64,000 nucleotides of DNA from Allolobophora icterica. Lineage: Eukaryota > Annelida > Clitellata > Crassiclitellata > Lumbricidae. The notes beneath the pieces are model-generated. The model was given only the letters and a program-made list of their open reading frames with translations. It had not been told where the DNA came from and ran no database searches. Where the stretch lies: contig OY744607.1 in the NCBI GenBank assembly GCA_963556255.1, forward strand, positions 39,731,390 through 39,795,389, read 5' to 3'. Below, piece after piece: positions 10,735-21,651 of this stretch. Numbering within the stretch: the first letter of the stretch is position 1; each line of letters opens with the position of its first letter. The position numbers and the translations under genes are program-made.

Positions 10735-12655
10735 TTGACTTAAACAACATATCTTAACTAAAGAACTACTGTAGTTTAACTAAAGAACACGTCTAAACTA
10801 AAGAACTATCTTAACTAAAGAACACATGTAAACAAAATCTACCTCAACTAAAGAATACATCTTAACTAAAGAACTGCCGTATTTTAACTAAAGCACACAT
10901 CTGAACCAAAGAACTATCTTAACTAAAGAACACATCTAAACTAAAGAACTATCTTAACTAAAGAACATATCTTAACTAAAGAACTATCTTAACTAAAGAA
11001 CACATCCAAACTAAAGAACACATCTAAACTAAAGAACGCATCCTAACTAAAGAACACATCTTAACTGAAGAACCATCTTAACTAAAGAACGCATCTTAAC
11101 TAAAGAACTATCTTAACTAAAGAACACATCTAAACTAAAGAACACATCTTAACTAAAAACATCTAAACTAAAGAACCATCTTAGCAAAAGAATACATCTA
11201 ACTTAAAGAACAATCTTTACTAGAAAACACATCCAAACTAAAGAACATATCTTGATGAAAGAACACATCTAAAATAAAGTATCTTAACTAAAGAACGCAT
11301 CTTAACTAAAGAACATGTCTTAACTAAAGAACTATCTCAACTAAAAAAACATCTTAACTAAAGAAAACATCTAAACTAGAGAACATATCTTGACTACAGA
11401 ACACATGGAAACTAAAGTAGTATCTTAACTAAATCACACAACTTAACTACAGAACATATCTTGACTAAAGAACATATCTTAACTAAAGAACTATTTTAAC
11501 TAAAAAACACCTAAACTAAAGAACCGTCCTAACTAAAGAACACACGTAAACTGAAGAACTATCTAAACTAAAGAACACATCTAAACTAAAGAACTATCCC
11601 AACTAGAGAACACATTTAAACTGAAGAACATATCTTAACTAAAGAGCAAGCACATCTAAGTTAAAGAACTATCTTAACTAAAGAACACATCTTAAATAAA
11701 GAACACGGCTAAGGAACTATCTTAACTAGAGAACAGGTCTGAGCAAAAGAATATATCTCAACTAAGGAACACATCTGAATTAAAGAACCATCTTAACTAA
11801 AGAACACATCTTAACTAAAGAGCTATCTTAACTATAAAAACACAACTAAACCTAAAGAACCACCTTTACTAAGAACGCATCTAAACTGAAGCACTATATT
11901 AACTAAGAAGTAAGAACACAACTAAACAACTATCAACTAAAGAACACATAAACTACAGAACTATCTTAACTAAAGAACATATCTTAACAAAAGAGCCCAT
12001 TTAAATTAAAGAAATATCAACTAAAGAACGCATCTTAACTATCGAACTATCTTAACCAAAGAACGAATCTTAACTAAAGAACTGTCTTAAATAAAGAACG
12101 CATCTAAAGAACTACATTAACTAGAGAACACATCTAAACCAAAGAAGTATCTTAAATAAAAAAAATCGATACTAAAGAACCACCGTAACTAAACGACATA
12201 TCTAAACTGAAGAACTATCTTAACTAAGGAACACATCCTAACTAAAGAACCATGTTAGCTAAAGAAAACATCTAAACTAGAGAACCACCCTAACTAAGAA
12301 CGCATCTAAACTGAAGAACTATCTTAACTAAGAACACAACTAAACTAAACAACTATCTTAACTAAAGAACACATATAAACTACAGAACTATCTTAGCTAA
12401 AGAACACATCTTAACCAAAGAACTATCTTAACCAAAGAACGCCCTATCTTAACCAAAGAACGCATCTTAACTAAAGAACTATCTTAACTTAAGAACACGT
12501 CTAAACTAAAGAACTATCTTAACTGAAGAACACATCTAAACCAAAGAACCATCTCAACTAAAGAACACATCTAAACTTAAGAACTAGCCTATCTTAACTA
12601 AACAATACATCTAAGCTAAGGAATCATCTTAACTAAAGAATATATCTAAGTAAGC
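10735..12655. repeat. 1.9-kb satellite of about 17-bp units
   Basis: More than one hundred head-to-tail units of the form AACTAAAGAACACATCT or AACTAAAGAACTATCTT. The two variants often alternate, giving a dimeric period near 34 bp. Units differ by substitutions and small indels, and the array has no open frame. It ends abruptly near 12,655, where a PIF/Harbinger-like fragment begins. Confidence 0.95.
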
Positions 12656-12659
12656 AAAT

Positions 12660-12858
12660 GTTTTACTACCTGCCTTTTAAAACGGTTTTAGGCAATCACC
12701 TCACTGACCTTTTCGTCCCTCATGGGTGGTTGAAAGAAGGAGTTGTTGAAAAAACTATCATATTTCGATGCGGATGCACTGGTCATAACCCCTCCCTCTG
12801 TCCACATTTTTGTGACCCTCCCTTCCCCCTCATTTCGGACTCCTTTACGGATGACCCC
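12660..12858. mobile_element. PIF/Harbinger-like MITE fragment
   Basis: It matches the right half of the 54,822-55,236 element: TTTTAGGCAATCAC, CACTGAC, the TGGTCATAA block and the end TTTACGGATGACCCC. The right end abuts the hAT element starting at 12,859, so that hAT probably inserted into or beside it. Confidence 0.65.
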
Positions 12859-13934
12859 CAGGGCCGGATTAACCAGTATCATGCTATTGCTATTGCCATT
12901 TATGCCTTCTTTGTCATTCTTATTGTTCACGCGGGGGCCCCCTAACGACTGGGGCCCCCGGGTGAACAAGAAGAATTTTTTAGTCTACATTTTTACATTT
13001 ATTCAGCTGTTCTCTTCAGGACAGTGTAAATTTACGTCAGGTGTCAGTTATGAATTGGTGATTGATTCTTATGATGGCGATCAATGGCCCCTATATCTAT
13101 GCCAGTTATAATTATTATGCCTTCATTAGTATTCCATATTTTAAAATATTAATATTCTTTACTCTTCTATGACGTGATGACTCATCGTTATTGATAATAA
13201 TTTCGTCTTCGTCTAAGAAAATAAACAACCGTGCTGGATATTATATAACTGTATTCACGAAAAGTGAACATTGCCAAAGAATAAAATATTTGAACTTTCC
13301 GGTGCTCAAAAAAGCCTCAGCGTGCAAATGCGCCATCACAAAGATTTCAAGAAATTTCTACTGGTGGGGATATTTTGAAAAAGGACACGTTTCGAGGGTA
13401 ATTTAAGTCGAAAAGCATTGAATCAGAGAGGTTGGGAAAAGGACATATTTGTAGCTAATGCAGAAAGCGCCATAATGACTCGTTATTATTGAGAAAATTC
13501 AACTTCAAGCCTCAAGGTCACAATAAAATAAACTCAGATTTTAATAATTTCTTCATTGGTGACGACTGGTGGGACTAAAAAAGAAAAAATCCATTGGTGG
13601 GGAACTTGAGAGGGCTGGTGGGGAATTTGCATACCAGTTGACATGTTGAAAAATCTGCTGCTGACCCATGCTTGCATGGAAAATGATACTCAATTTATCA
13701 TAGCTGCCTGTGTTTCAGGTATCCCAAAATAGCCTTAATTTAACCCCAAATGCTCCCAGGAGCGTTGGCGGCTGGGGACCCCGCTGGGGAGCTTACGACG
13801 CTCCCCCAGACCCCCTAATCGCTAGTAGCTCGCTTCGCTCGCGGTTCGGTTTGCTCACCTCATTCCCGGCCTACGCGTGGTCTCATGCTTGTGCGTACAT
13901 TAAAAAAATCCTGGAGGCGCCCCTGACCAAGGCA

Positions 13935-14174
13935 ATTGTATTATAGTATAATTATTGGATCATTTTTTTAATTCTTGCGTTTCGTTAAATGACTGTTCGT
14001 ATTGACAAAAGTCTTGGTCTTGGTCTTGGAAAACCAAGACCAAGACTTTGAACCTCAAGACCAAGACCAAGACCAAGACTTTGAACCTCAAGACCAAGAT
14101 CAAGACCAAGACTTTAAAAAACGAACTCGAGTGCACTCGAGACCAAGACTTTGGTCTCGAGGACAACAAGACTG
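13935..14174 (-). mobile_element. GGTCTT-satellite hAT MITE, partial copy 3
   Basis: In reverse orientation it carries the left end of the family seen complete at 31,927-32,804 and 55,754-56,664. The terminus is GACAACAAGACTG at 14,162-14,174. A CTCGAG palindrome, a CAAGAC/GGTCTT array and the start of the unique interior (ATGACTGTTCGTATTGAC) follow. The other half is missing. Long open frames of alternating QD or LV residues here are translation artefacts. Confidence 0.8.
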
Positions 14175-14348
14175 GATATTAATAGGCCTAGTAGGGGCCT
14201 ACATCACACAGGTTTACTATTGGATTAAATACAGCTTGCATAAATGCGCAAATATGTTGGCCAATGATAAGCCTAAAGTGGAAGCCTGTAAAATTACCGC
14301 AGAAATTCGTAATGGATCTCGTACTTTCATCGGAAGAGGAAGAAGAAA

Positions 14349-14409
14349 AGGAGGAGGAGGAGGAGGAGGAGGAGGAGGAGGAGGAGGAGGAGGAGGAGGA
14401 GGAGGAGGA
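14349..14409. repeat. (GGA)n polypurine microsatellite
   Basis: About twenty GGA units. The apparent poly-Glu, poly-Gly and poly-Ser frames are artefacts. Confidence 0.95.
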
Positions 14410-14564
14410 TGCACCAAAGACGAACAGCAGGGACATCTGGCAAACATGTTGGAACTTTGACGAAACCGCTTCAGTGAGGACTCGCATCGCTAGCCATTGT
14501 GCAGTGAACGACCTCTTCGGGAATACTGGCAGCGCTGTAAGCAATCCTCAGGGTCAGCTAGTGT

Positions 14565-14640
14565 ATGCATGGGCGGCGATCTAAGAGTGGGGGGGGGACA
14601 CTCCATGCATTTGTCCCCCCACATTTTGAAGAAACAGCAC
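14565..14640. repeat. GGGCGGCGATC dispersed repeat, copy 1
   Basis: It shares GGGCGGCGATC, a GGGGACA[CT][TG]CCAT block and CCCCACATTTTGAAGAAAC with copies at 17,495-17,575 and 31,178-31,290. It looks like one end of a DNA element, but no second end is identified. Confidence 0.6.
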
Positions 14641-14869
14641 CCCGAGCAAAATTAGCATAGGGCCCCCGATTGGTTAATCCGGCCCTGATGACAATAATAG
14701 ATGTGATGATAATAATAATTAATAGGTGTGAGAATAATAACAGGTGAGATGATAATTATAGATGGGATAATAATAATGGGTGTGATGATAATAATAGGCC
14801 CACTAATAAGTGGGACTTGTGTCCTTCTCATTAGGATTATTGGTGGTTGATCGATTTACGGTTGATTAC

Positions 14870-15050
14870 TGGTGGTTGGCCCAGTGGTAGGCCTATGGAA
14901 TGCTCTACCTCTGGCGTTGCGTCTCCTTTCTAATTTTCAATCTGCGTTAAACACTGCATGCTTTGTGCGTCCGTGCTGGAGTAGGCAGCACCTCTCAGTA
15001 GCTCCCTTTAAGGGGCGCTATATAAATGTTCAAATGAATGAAGGAATGAA
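14870..15050 (+). mobile_element. LINE 3' remnant with GCGCTATATAAAT tail
   Basis: A decayed C-terminal frame reads VGPVVGLWNALPLALRLLSN, the usual LINE pattern. It is followed by GCAGCACCTC, a loop and GGGGCGCTATATAAAT, then an ATGA-rich microsatellite tail. The same tail type closes other LINEs and a SINE in this window. Confidence 0.75.
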
Positions 15051-15064
15051 GGAATTATTTAATG

Positions 15065-15385
15065 CAGCGTTTCTCAACCTGTGGTCCGCGGACCACCGGC
15101 GGTCCGCGGCCATCTGCCTGGTGGTTCGCGAGCAAGGCCTACAATTTATATATTTTTTACAATTAAAAGCATGCAGACAGGCACTTTGTCAATTTTTAAC
15201 ATTTCTGTTTTATTTCAATCGCTAGAATCGGCTAGATGGCAATATGAAACTAATAATACGCGGATTTATGACAAAAATTCCTTTGTATTAATTTACACAA
15301 TTTTTAGTGGTAGTTCGCGTCGCTTCGCGACCGAAACACAAAATTTTTAAGTGGTCCTTTAGTCTTGAAAGGTTGAGAACCGCTG
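15065..15385. mobile_element. hAT MITE, TSD ATTTAATG
   Basis: The termini are CAGCGTTTCTCAACCTGTGG and AAGGTTGAGAACCGCTG. They are flanked by a perfect 8-bp duplication at 15,057-15,064 and 15,386-15,393. It is non-coding. Confidence 0.9.
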
Positions 15386-15402
15386 ATTTAATGTATTGGT
15401 TG

Positions 15403-15582
15403 CAGGGGCGTCTACACCATAGAAACCTTGGAGCAAATGCTCCATCCAAGAAATAGGGGGGGGGAAGATCTGTAAGTGTAAGCTTATGTGCCATCATTTA
15501 CGGGGGGAAGGAACGGGAAGGAGGAAGAGGAGGAAAGGGAGGGGAAGTTGCTCCAATGACTGGGGGGAGATAGACGCCCTTG
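15403..15582. mobile_element. hAT-like MITE (CAGGGGCGTCTACACC family)
   Basis: It is the reverse-orientation sister of 41,206-41,382. Shared blocks include TCTACACCATAGAAACCTTG and GAGCAAATGCTCCATCCAAG, and the right end TAGACGCCC is inverted to the left. The target duplication is not convincing in this copy. Confidence 0.75.
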
Positions 15583-16679
15583 GCTGGAACTGTTCGTTTG
15601 AATGATAAGCAGGATCGTCTTGATCGATGAATGCTCGAAAATTACTATTAATATAATTTTTTATTATTAATATTACTATTATTATTACTATTGTTATTAT
15701 ATGAAGATTTGTAAAGCGCAAGTTAATGTAACTAAATACACCGCATGTGCAATTACTATAATAAGTCACGAAGCATTTTATGTTCAACTACAACTATGGA
15801 AATAGAAGAAATGTGCCATAGGCGCTAAATTACTTACTCACTTTCCGAATATATAAGATGTTATCGTTTTATCCGATTGTTTATCCGATGACGTCATTTT
15901 TGGACATTGTTTCGCGTCGTGGAAACGCGTTGATGAGGTCCATCTGGAAAATAGATGTCTATGGGAAAATCGAATGATCGAACGAATTTGTCATTTCGAA
16001 AAGAAAAACATTAAAATTTCGACCATAGGTAAAGTGGACATTTCAAACTCGATGAAAGAATTGTCTCATCCGAAGAATAAAATCGAATAAGATCATAAGA
16101 TCATCAAAAATCATCGATCAGAAATTCGAAATCAAGCGAAAGAATTGCAAAAGCCAAGAGTTACTGATTGATCGACACATAAATCGATCATCTGAGAGAA
16201 GATCGAAGCTAAACGTAAGAATTTATTGTTTCGCTTTATGACACAAATTGATAAAAGAATGTTTATATAGGCCTTAAACCCATTTGATCGACTGATAGAT
16301 CAAAAAGGCTAATCTAATCTGCGGACTTTTCCCCGTTATCGTAATTGACAACGTTATCAACTTATCACACTGCGCAAATCTAAGGATTGCGCAGTTGGTG
16401 GCACGTGACAACGACGGACTAGACTAAGTGCGTTCCATGAAACGAACATCATGTTCTTCGGGGGCTATTTCTACCGGTTGCTAAGAGGAATTAGAATCTT
16501 AGCCCAAGTTCTCACCAATTTGAACTTCCCAGTAGAGATGATAGGAACTTTATTTCCAGAGCCCTATTTGCTATTATCTATAATACCCATCCATAATCTC
16601 CACCAATTATGCTACATGAGTCTGTCACACTGCGTTGTGACAAAAATCATTTTTTAGATTTAGCTATATTTACTATTCT
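15583..16679. other. non-coding, GATCGA-rich segment
   Basis: No gene recognised. About 15,930-16,330 is conspicuously rich in TCGAT, GATCGA and GATCAT words, which may be an old repeat. Short open frames do not resemble known proteins. Confidence 0.4.
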
Positions 16680-16687
16680 GATGTGAT

Positions 16688-17014
16688 CATAGGCGTAATT
16701 TGTGGGGGTACGAGGGGTACCCGTACCCCCCACTTCTTGGACTGGGGGGTACTGTACCCCCACTTTTTAAACAATGTCAATCAATATTTTATCATTGTGC
16801 CTTCTCACAGAACGCAGTCAACACCAAAAGTACGAAAATACTTAGGTACGGTACACATGTAAACCGGAAACCAAAATTAATGAGAATACTGACAGGGAAT
16901 ATGTTCAAAATGGGCGCCATGCGAAAAGCTAAAGTGGAGAAGAAATTGGTACCCCCCACTTTTTAGACCAAAGTATTGGTACCCCCCACTTTTTAGACTA
17001 AAGTTACGCCCCTG
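16688..17014. mobile_element. hAT MITE, TSD GATGTGAT
   Basis: The left end is CATAGGCGTAATTTG and the right end is AAGTTACGCCCCTG. GTACCCCCCACTTTTTAGAC is repeated near the right end. A perfect 8-bp duplication lies at 16,680-16,687 and 17,015-17,022. An open frame of 88 codons inside has no family features. Confidence 0.9.
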
Positions 17015-17172
17015 GATGTGATTGATTCCCATGTTAATGTACCTGGCTGCGGTGTGCCATCCAGTTTTCTTTGATAAACGAGTATACATAAATGTTATCG
17101 TAATGCGACAACGGTCGCTTTACGCAAGCCCTTATTGCAAAAGAGTAACCAGCCGAGATCGATCCTTTAAGC

Positions 17173-17262
17173 TTCTGTTTAACGACGCTGTGTCATAACA
17201 AAGATGATTATCGTCTCCCTCCTCCTTTCTCCAGGCTTGGAATTGGCATTACCAAAGTACAG
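17173..17262. repeat. dispersed repeat shared with 21,066-21,160
   Basis: Both copies share CTGTTTAAC[GA]AC[GA]CTGTGTC, then ATAACAAAGATGATTA and a downstream CTCC/TCCAG block with GG[AC]ATTGGCA or GGACTGGCA. The type is not known. Confidence 0.6.
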
Positions 17263-17494
17263 GCAGTGGCGGAGTTTGATCGATCCGTAAGATCCCGTGA
17301 CGTAAATAGGCCCAAGTAGCTTAGATCAAAGATATTCGGTATGAAAGGATAGGGATTTCATTTTCTTAGGCACCTTTCTTTCCATTACCGTCTGATCTTC
17401 CCACATAGCCTATACGGTGTACGGTAGGGCATAGCAAGAAATATGTTTTGGTTTAAAATGAACTTTGGCACAACCAGAAAGGTTGCTCCAGTCA
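17263..17494. other. non-coding
   Basis: No feature recognised. Confidence 0.35.
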
Positions 17495-17575
17495 TGGGCG
17501 GCGATCATGGGGGACATGTCCCCCCACCTTTAAGAGTGGGGGGACACGCCATACATTTGTCCCCCACATTTTCAA
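17495..17575. repeat. GGGCGGCGATC dispersed repeat, copy 2
   Basis: Matches 31,178-31,290 through ATGGGCGGCGATC, GGGGACATGTCCCCC, ACCTTTAAGAGTGGGGGGAC and the CCCCCACATTTT block. Confidence 0.65.
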
Positions 17576-17714
17576 GAAACACCAGATTGACGGTCTGGTA
17601 CACTAATCACTAGACTATGCCGTATCCCAAGCGTAAACATATTATTTTGGCCTTATGTATTGTAATGATAAAATTATAATTATATGGACTTGCTTAACTT
17701 TCTTCTGTAGATCC

Positions 17715-17875
17715 CATGCGTCCGATTCTACGATTCTACGATTCTAATGATTCTACGATTCAATGATTCTACTGCTCTACTGATTCTACAATTCTAGTCA
17801 TTCTACGAGTCTAACGATTCTGCTGATTCTACGATTCTACGGAATCTACGATTCTACTGATTCTATGATTTTACT
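17715..17875. repeat. GATTCTACGATTCTA minisatellite
   Basis: About fifteen degenerate units of GATTCTAC(G/T), with a period of roughly 9-12 bp. Confidence 0.85.
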
Positions 17876-17921
17876 GAAATGCCAATTCGCCGCATATGAA
17901 CTCGGTCGCCTCTGTCTCTCT

Positions 17922-18105
17922 GTGTGTGTGCATGTGTGTAGGTGTGTGTGTGTGTGTGTGTGTGTGAGTGTGAGTGTGTGTGTGTGTGTGTAGGTGTGTG
18001 TGTGTAGGTGTGTGTGTGTTTGTGGGTGGGTGTGTGGGTGTGTGTGTGTGTAGGTGTGTGTGTTTGTGGGTGGGTGTGTGGGTGTGTGTGTGTGTAGGTG
18101 TGTGT
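17922..18105. repeat. (GT)n microsatellite, left block
   Basis: Interrupted GT/GTAG/GGTG tract that precedes the palindromic units. THTHT-type frames are artefacts. Confidence 0.95.
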
Positions 18106-18320
18106 GTTAGTCGTAGTACCCCATGGAGCCCCTGGCGTGGCGTAAAACCCCGTAAGCTCCATGGGGTACTATGACTAACACACACTAGGACTTGGTTTAC
18201 GGGGTTTTACGCCGCGCCAGTGACCCAACAGACCCATGGAGCCCCTGGCGTGGCGTAAAACCCCGTAAGCTCCATGGGTCTATTGGGTAACTGGTGCGGC
18301 ATAAAACCCCGTAAACCAAG

Positions 18321-18375
<55 letters not shown>

Positions 18376-18587
18376 GTCGTAGTACCCCATGGAGCCCCTG
18401 GCGTGGCGTAAAACCCCGTAAGCTCCATGGGGTACTACGACTAACACACACTAGGACTTGGTTGCGGGGTTTTATGTAGTGCCAGTGACCCAACCGACCC
18501 ATGGAGCCCCTGGCGTGGCGTAAAACCCCGTAAGCTCCATGGGTCTGTTGGGTCAATGGCGCGGCGTAAAACCCCGTAAACCAAGTC

Positions 18588-18591
<4 letters not shown>
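18106..18591. repeat. tandem pair of nested large palindromes in GT tract
   Basis: Two 266-bp-spaced repeats each contain two palindromes. P1 (18,106-18,179 and 18,372-18,445) has 24-bp arms from GTTAGTCGTAGTACC through CCATGGAGC, perfect in the second copy. P2 (18,188-18,323 and about 18,451-18,591) has arms of over 50 bp beginning GGACTTGGTTTACGGGG. P1 and P2 share the same loop, containing GGCGTAAAACCCCGTAA. The reverse complement of that loop word is also found in the P2 arm, so one short word alternates in orientation several times. A GT run (18,324-18,371) separates the two copies. Confidence 0.9.
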
Positions 18592-18630
<39 letters not shown>

Positions 18631-18740
18631 GTGTGTGTGTGTAGGTGTGTGTGTGTGTGTAGGTGTGTGTGTGTGTAGGTGTGTGTGTAAGTGTGTGTGT
18701 GTGTGTAGGTGTGTGTGTATGTGTAGGTGTGTGTGTGTAG

Positions 18741-18771
<31 letters not shown>

Positions 18772-18778
18772 TGTGTGT
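18592..18778. repeat. (GT)n microsatellite, right block
   Basis: GT tract with regularly spaced GTAG interruptions. Confidence 0.95.
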
Positions 18779-19584
18779 GGAGAGTCGCAAGGGTGGAGAA
18801 TGGAAGGCAGAACAGATGATCAAAAGTCTCAGAAGACGGATTCAGGATCGCGATCATGAACGTCAATAATTGGAAACGGAAAACGAGCAAGCAAGAAAAG
18901 AAGTTATAAATTGGATAATGTGCGACCCCGCTGTAACGAAACAAAACATGCATATAGTCTTTTTAAAGTTATCAATGAACTGCTTTGCAAACAAGTTCTC
19001 TGCCCGTTCTCTTATCAGATCAGACTAGACGACTAGAGGTAGAAACAGCATGAACAAAATATTAACATGTGCAAAACTGTCTAATGACGAGCACTAGTAT
19101 AGATTAATGTTGCAAGACATTTTTACTGCAAACTCTTCAACAATGTTAAACCGAATATACTTGGTGAAATTATGAGCTAATTATAATCAATCAATCAGTC
19201 AATCAATATTCGTTTAATAATTTAGTCTTTACCAGTATTTTGTTCAATCCTTGCCATGCAATGCTACCGCCGAGTAAGCACACTCGCTACTCTATGCGAC
19301 CACAGTCCCACAACCGTGAGCTCCCAAGGTATGACAACTTGCTTCAGAAATGCTTCCTCACTAGGATGCTATACAAATAACTATGCTCTCCAAGATTTGG
19401 CTACCTTTCTCTTCTCTCCTATCCTCCCTATGTATCACTTAATTTGCAGTAACTTTTCCTTTTATATAATTGGTTATATTGTTTGATTATTTGACTGTAA
19501 TATGTTTTCCTTGTACATCTCTGTGCATTTGCTAGTGCTTCTCAATAAAGAAAATACTTACTTACTTACTTAGTGCACCAACCG
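18779..19584. other. non-coding, ends in (CTTA)n
   Basis: No confident gene. 19,250-19,560 may be an old LINE 3' end: AATAAAGAAAATA is followed by a CTTA tail at about 19,555-19,572, but no frame is convincing. Confidence 0.35.
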
Positions 19585-19880
19585 ACCTTCAGCCACCGGT
19601 TTCACCTACAAAACCTTCACAACTAGTGCTCCTACCAACCTTCAACCACTAGTGTCTCCTCATATCTCTCCCCTCAGTCTTCAACCTTCGGGTATGGGCA
19701 TTTTGGTTGAGCCACGATGTAGCACTGTCATGGGCTCTCGTGCACTTCATGTTGCTGCTCCTAAGAAATGGAACTGACTAACAATGTTTGTCCAATGCTC
19801 TAACTCTTTCTTCCTTCAAGAAATTCCTCAAAACTCACCTGGTGACTGATTGACTAGCTGCCTCAGATTTGCATTTCTGT
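19585..19880 (+). mobile_element. decayed LINE C-terminal remnant
   Basis: Broken plus-strand frames read TVMGSRALHVAAPKKWN followed by a tail with SFFLQEIPQNS. This is the usual ARxWNxLP-FKxxLKT region of LINE ORF2, with stops and frameshifts. Confidence 0.55.
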
Positions 19881-20450
19881 GTGACCTTGCACACGTTATG
19901 AAGATGTTCATAATAGCAATAATAATAAAATTTGTAGAACTGAGGTTAGCTCGAGACATTCATCATCATGAGCTTCAGATCCTGGCAGTTTGGTTTCCTC
20001 TTCCTTGGCACAAGAACCAGCAAATCTTGAAAGGGACCACATGAAACAGTGCCGACATTGAACAGCAAACAAACAAAAGTAAAGAGGAATGCAAATTAGT
20101 TTTTCCTATGAAAAGCAGGTATTACTGTGTGAACTGGTTTTGTTGGAATAATACTCCCTGTCCTAGAAAGGCAGCTCGATCACTTGCAAGAACTACCACT
20201 CAATTTTTATGCTGCTGTAGTGTTTCTTGTTTTTTTTCCATGAAGTGAATACCTATGTTACTAAAAGAAATAAGAATAAGAAATATCACTTGCCAAACTT
20301 TAAAATTTTAGATTAGTTTGTTACTTTGTTCCATATTCAAAAACCTGTTAATATGTGTATGTATGATTATATGTCCATATACAAACTATACATATGTATT
20401 TATGTATGCTTGTGTATATGCATTATGCAGGTACATACAGTACATTCATA
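19881..20450. other. non-coding
   Basis: No recognisable feature. AT-rich, with a short ATGTATGTAT-like run near 20,340-20,420. Confidence 0.35.
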
Positions 20451-20517
20451 TCTTTTAACGACGAGCTGTATGGGTGTCCCAGTCACTTTTAGTACACTCT
20501 CGTCATTAAAGTGTTAA
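20451..20517. repeat. 67-bp hairpin repeat, copy 1
   Basis: The arms TTTAACGACGAG and CTCGTCATTAAA pair with one mismatch. The loop includes CCCAGTCACTTTTAGT. A second copy lies at 41,097-41,161. Confidence 0.7.
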
Positions 20518-21208
20518 GCATGGTTAGGATAGTACAGGATAGTACTATGCCAGCTTTTCTTTGTGTAGCTTCAGAGCCTCAGAGTTGTGAACAGATGGAA
20601 GACTTCTGCACTTCGCTAATCTTCCAGAAACAGAATCTACTGATGGTCCTTATTCACTTTAAAGACTGTGGAGACCGGGTCCATAAAGTTATGGCATTCT
20701 CCTCCATTCAGTCAGCATAATCAGTGCAGGAAATTCCACTGCATGCGTAAAGCATTTCAAGTGGCTGGGCATACCATAACGGCTATGCTTCGGTCAGTCT
20801 AAGTGTCCCCATCAGTTCATGTTCTACCGCGTGGCTGGTAACTTTACATGTATTTGTGTTGCTGGGGTTTTTATCAGACTTCCCTTTCATATGCATACCT
20901 AAATTTTCATTTGACTCTGCTCATCATACCTTATCAACATTCCTGCATCACTTCGGCTAGCGAGGAGTGCCTCTGAGAGGTTGCTTGGAATGCAATGTTA
21001 AGACGCTGAGTTGCACGAATTCTTACTTAAATGACCAACAGCCTTTGGTATGTCTGATTGGATAGTTGCTGTTTAACAACACTGTGTCATAACAAAGATG
21101 ATTAGTGTCGCCCTGCTCGTTTATCCAGACTTAGGACTGGCACTGCCGGAGTATGACCAGTGTCTGAAAAATGATTTAGTGTCTTTGAAGTACCTCACAA
21201 AAGCACAC
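20518..21208. other. non-coding, with repeat copy at 21,066-21,160
   Basis: No gene. The only recognisable part is 21,066-21,160, the second copy of the dispersed repeat at 17,173-17,262. Confidence 0.45.
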
Positions 21209-21211
21209 TTG

Positions 21212-21648
21212 GGGGTCATCCATAAGGACGTCCGCAATGAGGGGTCATCAAAATGTGGACAAGAGGGGAGGGAGGGTTATGACCAGTGCAGATGTCCGCA
21301 TCTAAACTTTTAAATTTGATAGTTTTTTAAACACCACATTGTTTCAACCTTCCCAAAAGACGAAAAGGTCAGTAAAGTGATTACCTGAAACCACATGCAT
21401 GGTATAACCTTTACAGAGACTTTAAAAAGAGGCTTTTATTACAGCATATCCTGCCATATGAAACCCAAACTGTCACTTAAACGGACACAGGTACTGTGGA
21501 ATAATTGTAAAAATATTGATGATGACATTAAAAATTGGCTTAGGCGTGCGGACGTCCACAAGGGGGAAGGTAAGGTCAAATGCGGACAAGGGGGAGGGAG
21601 GGGTCCAAAGTAGGTCATATTTTGCGGACGTCCTTTATGGACGACCCC
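21212..21648. mobile_element. PIF/Harbinger-like MITE, 3-bp TSD TTG
   Basis: The left end GGGGTCATCCATAAGGACGT is inverted at the right end as a TTATGGACGACCCC-type terminus. TTG stands on both sides (21,209-21,211 and 21,649-21,651). Copies or fragments occur at 12,660, 52,986 and 54,822. Three-base duplications with GC-rich termini suggest PIF/Harbinger. ISL2EU is an alternative. Confidence 0.75.
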
Positions 21649-21651
21649 TTG

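Larger units (their letters stand above)
12859..14687. mobile_element. hAT-type element (GGCCGGATTAACC termini)
   Basis: A perfect 17-bp terminal inverted repeat is present: CAGGGCCGGATTAACCA at 12,859-12,875 and TGGTTAATCCGGCCCTG at 14,671-14,687. The flanks ATGACCCC and ATGACAAT could be a decayed 8-bp duplication. Near the left end is a GGGGGCCCCC-rich inverted block. No transposase is readable. The body contains a GGTCTT-satellite MITE fragment (13,935-14,174), a GGA tract and a GGGCGGCGATC repeat. CAGGGCCGGATTAA termini are, from memory, characteristic of a widespread hAT group. Confidence 0.75.

Noticed and set aside
10735..12655. Regular short repeats resembling a CRISPR array
   Set aside because: Units are contiguous with no unique spacers, and the window is animal DNA. 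It is a satellite.
14188..14584. Open frames with poly-Ser, poly-Pro, poly-Gly or poly-Glu
   Set aside because: Produced by the GGA tract inside a hAT element.
15403..15582. Target-site duplication for this MITE
   Set aside because: The flanking octamers do not match well enough. The element is called by similarity to 41,206-41,382 only.
17863..18953. His-Thr-rich and Val-Cys-rich open frames up to 208 codons
   Set aside because: Readings of the GT/CA microsatellite and the palindromes, with no coding character outside the repeat.
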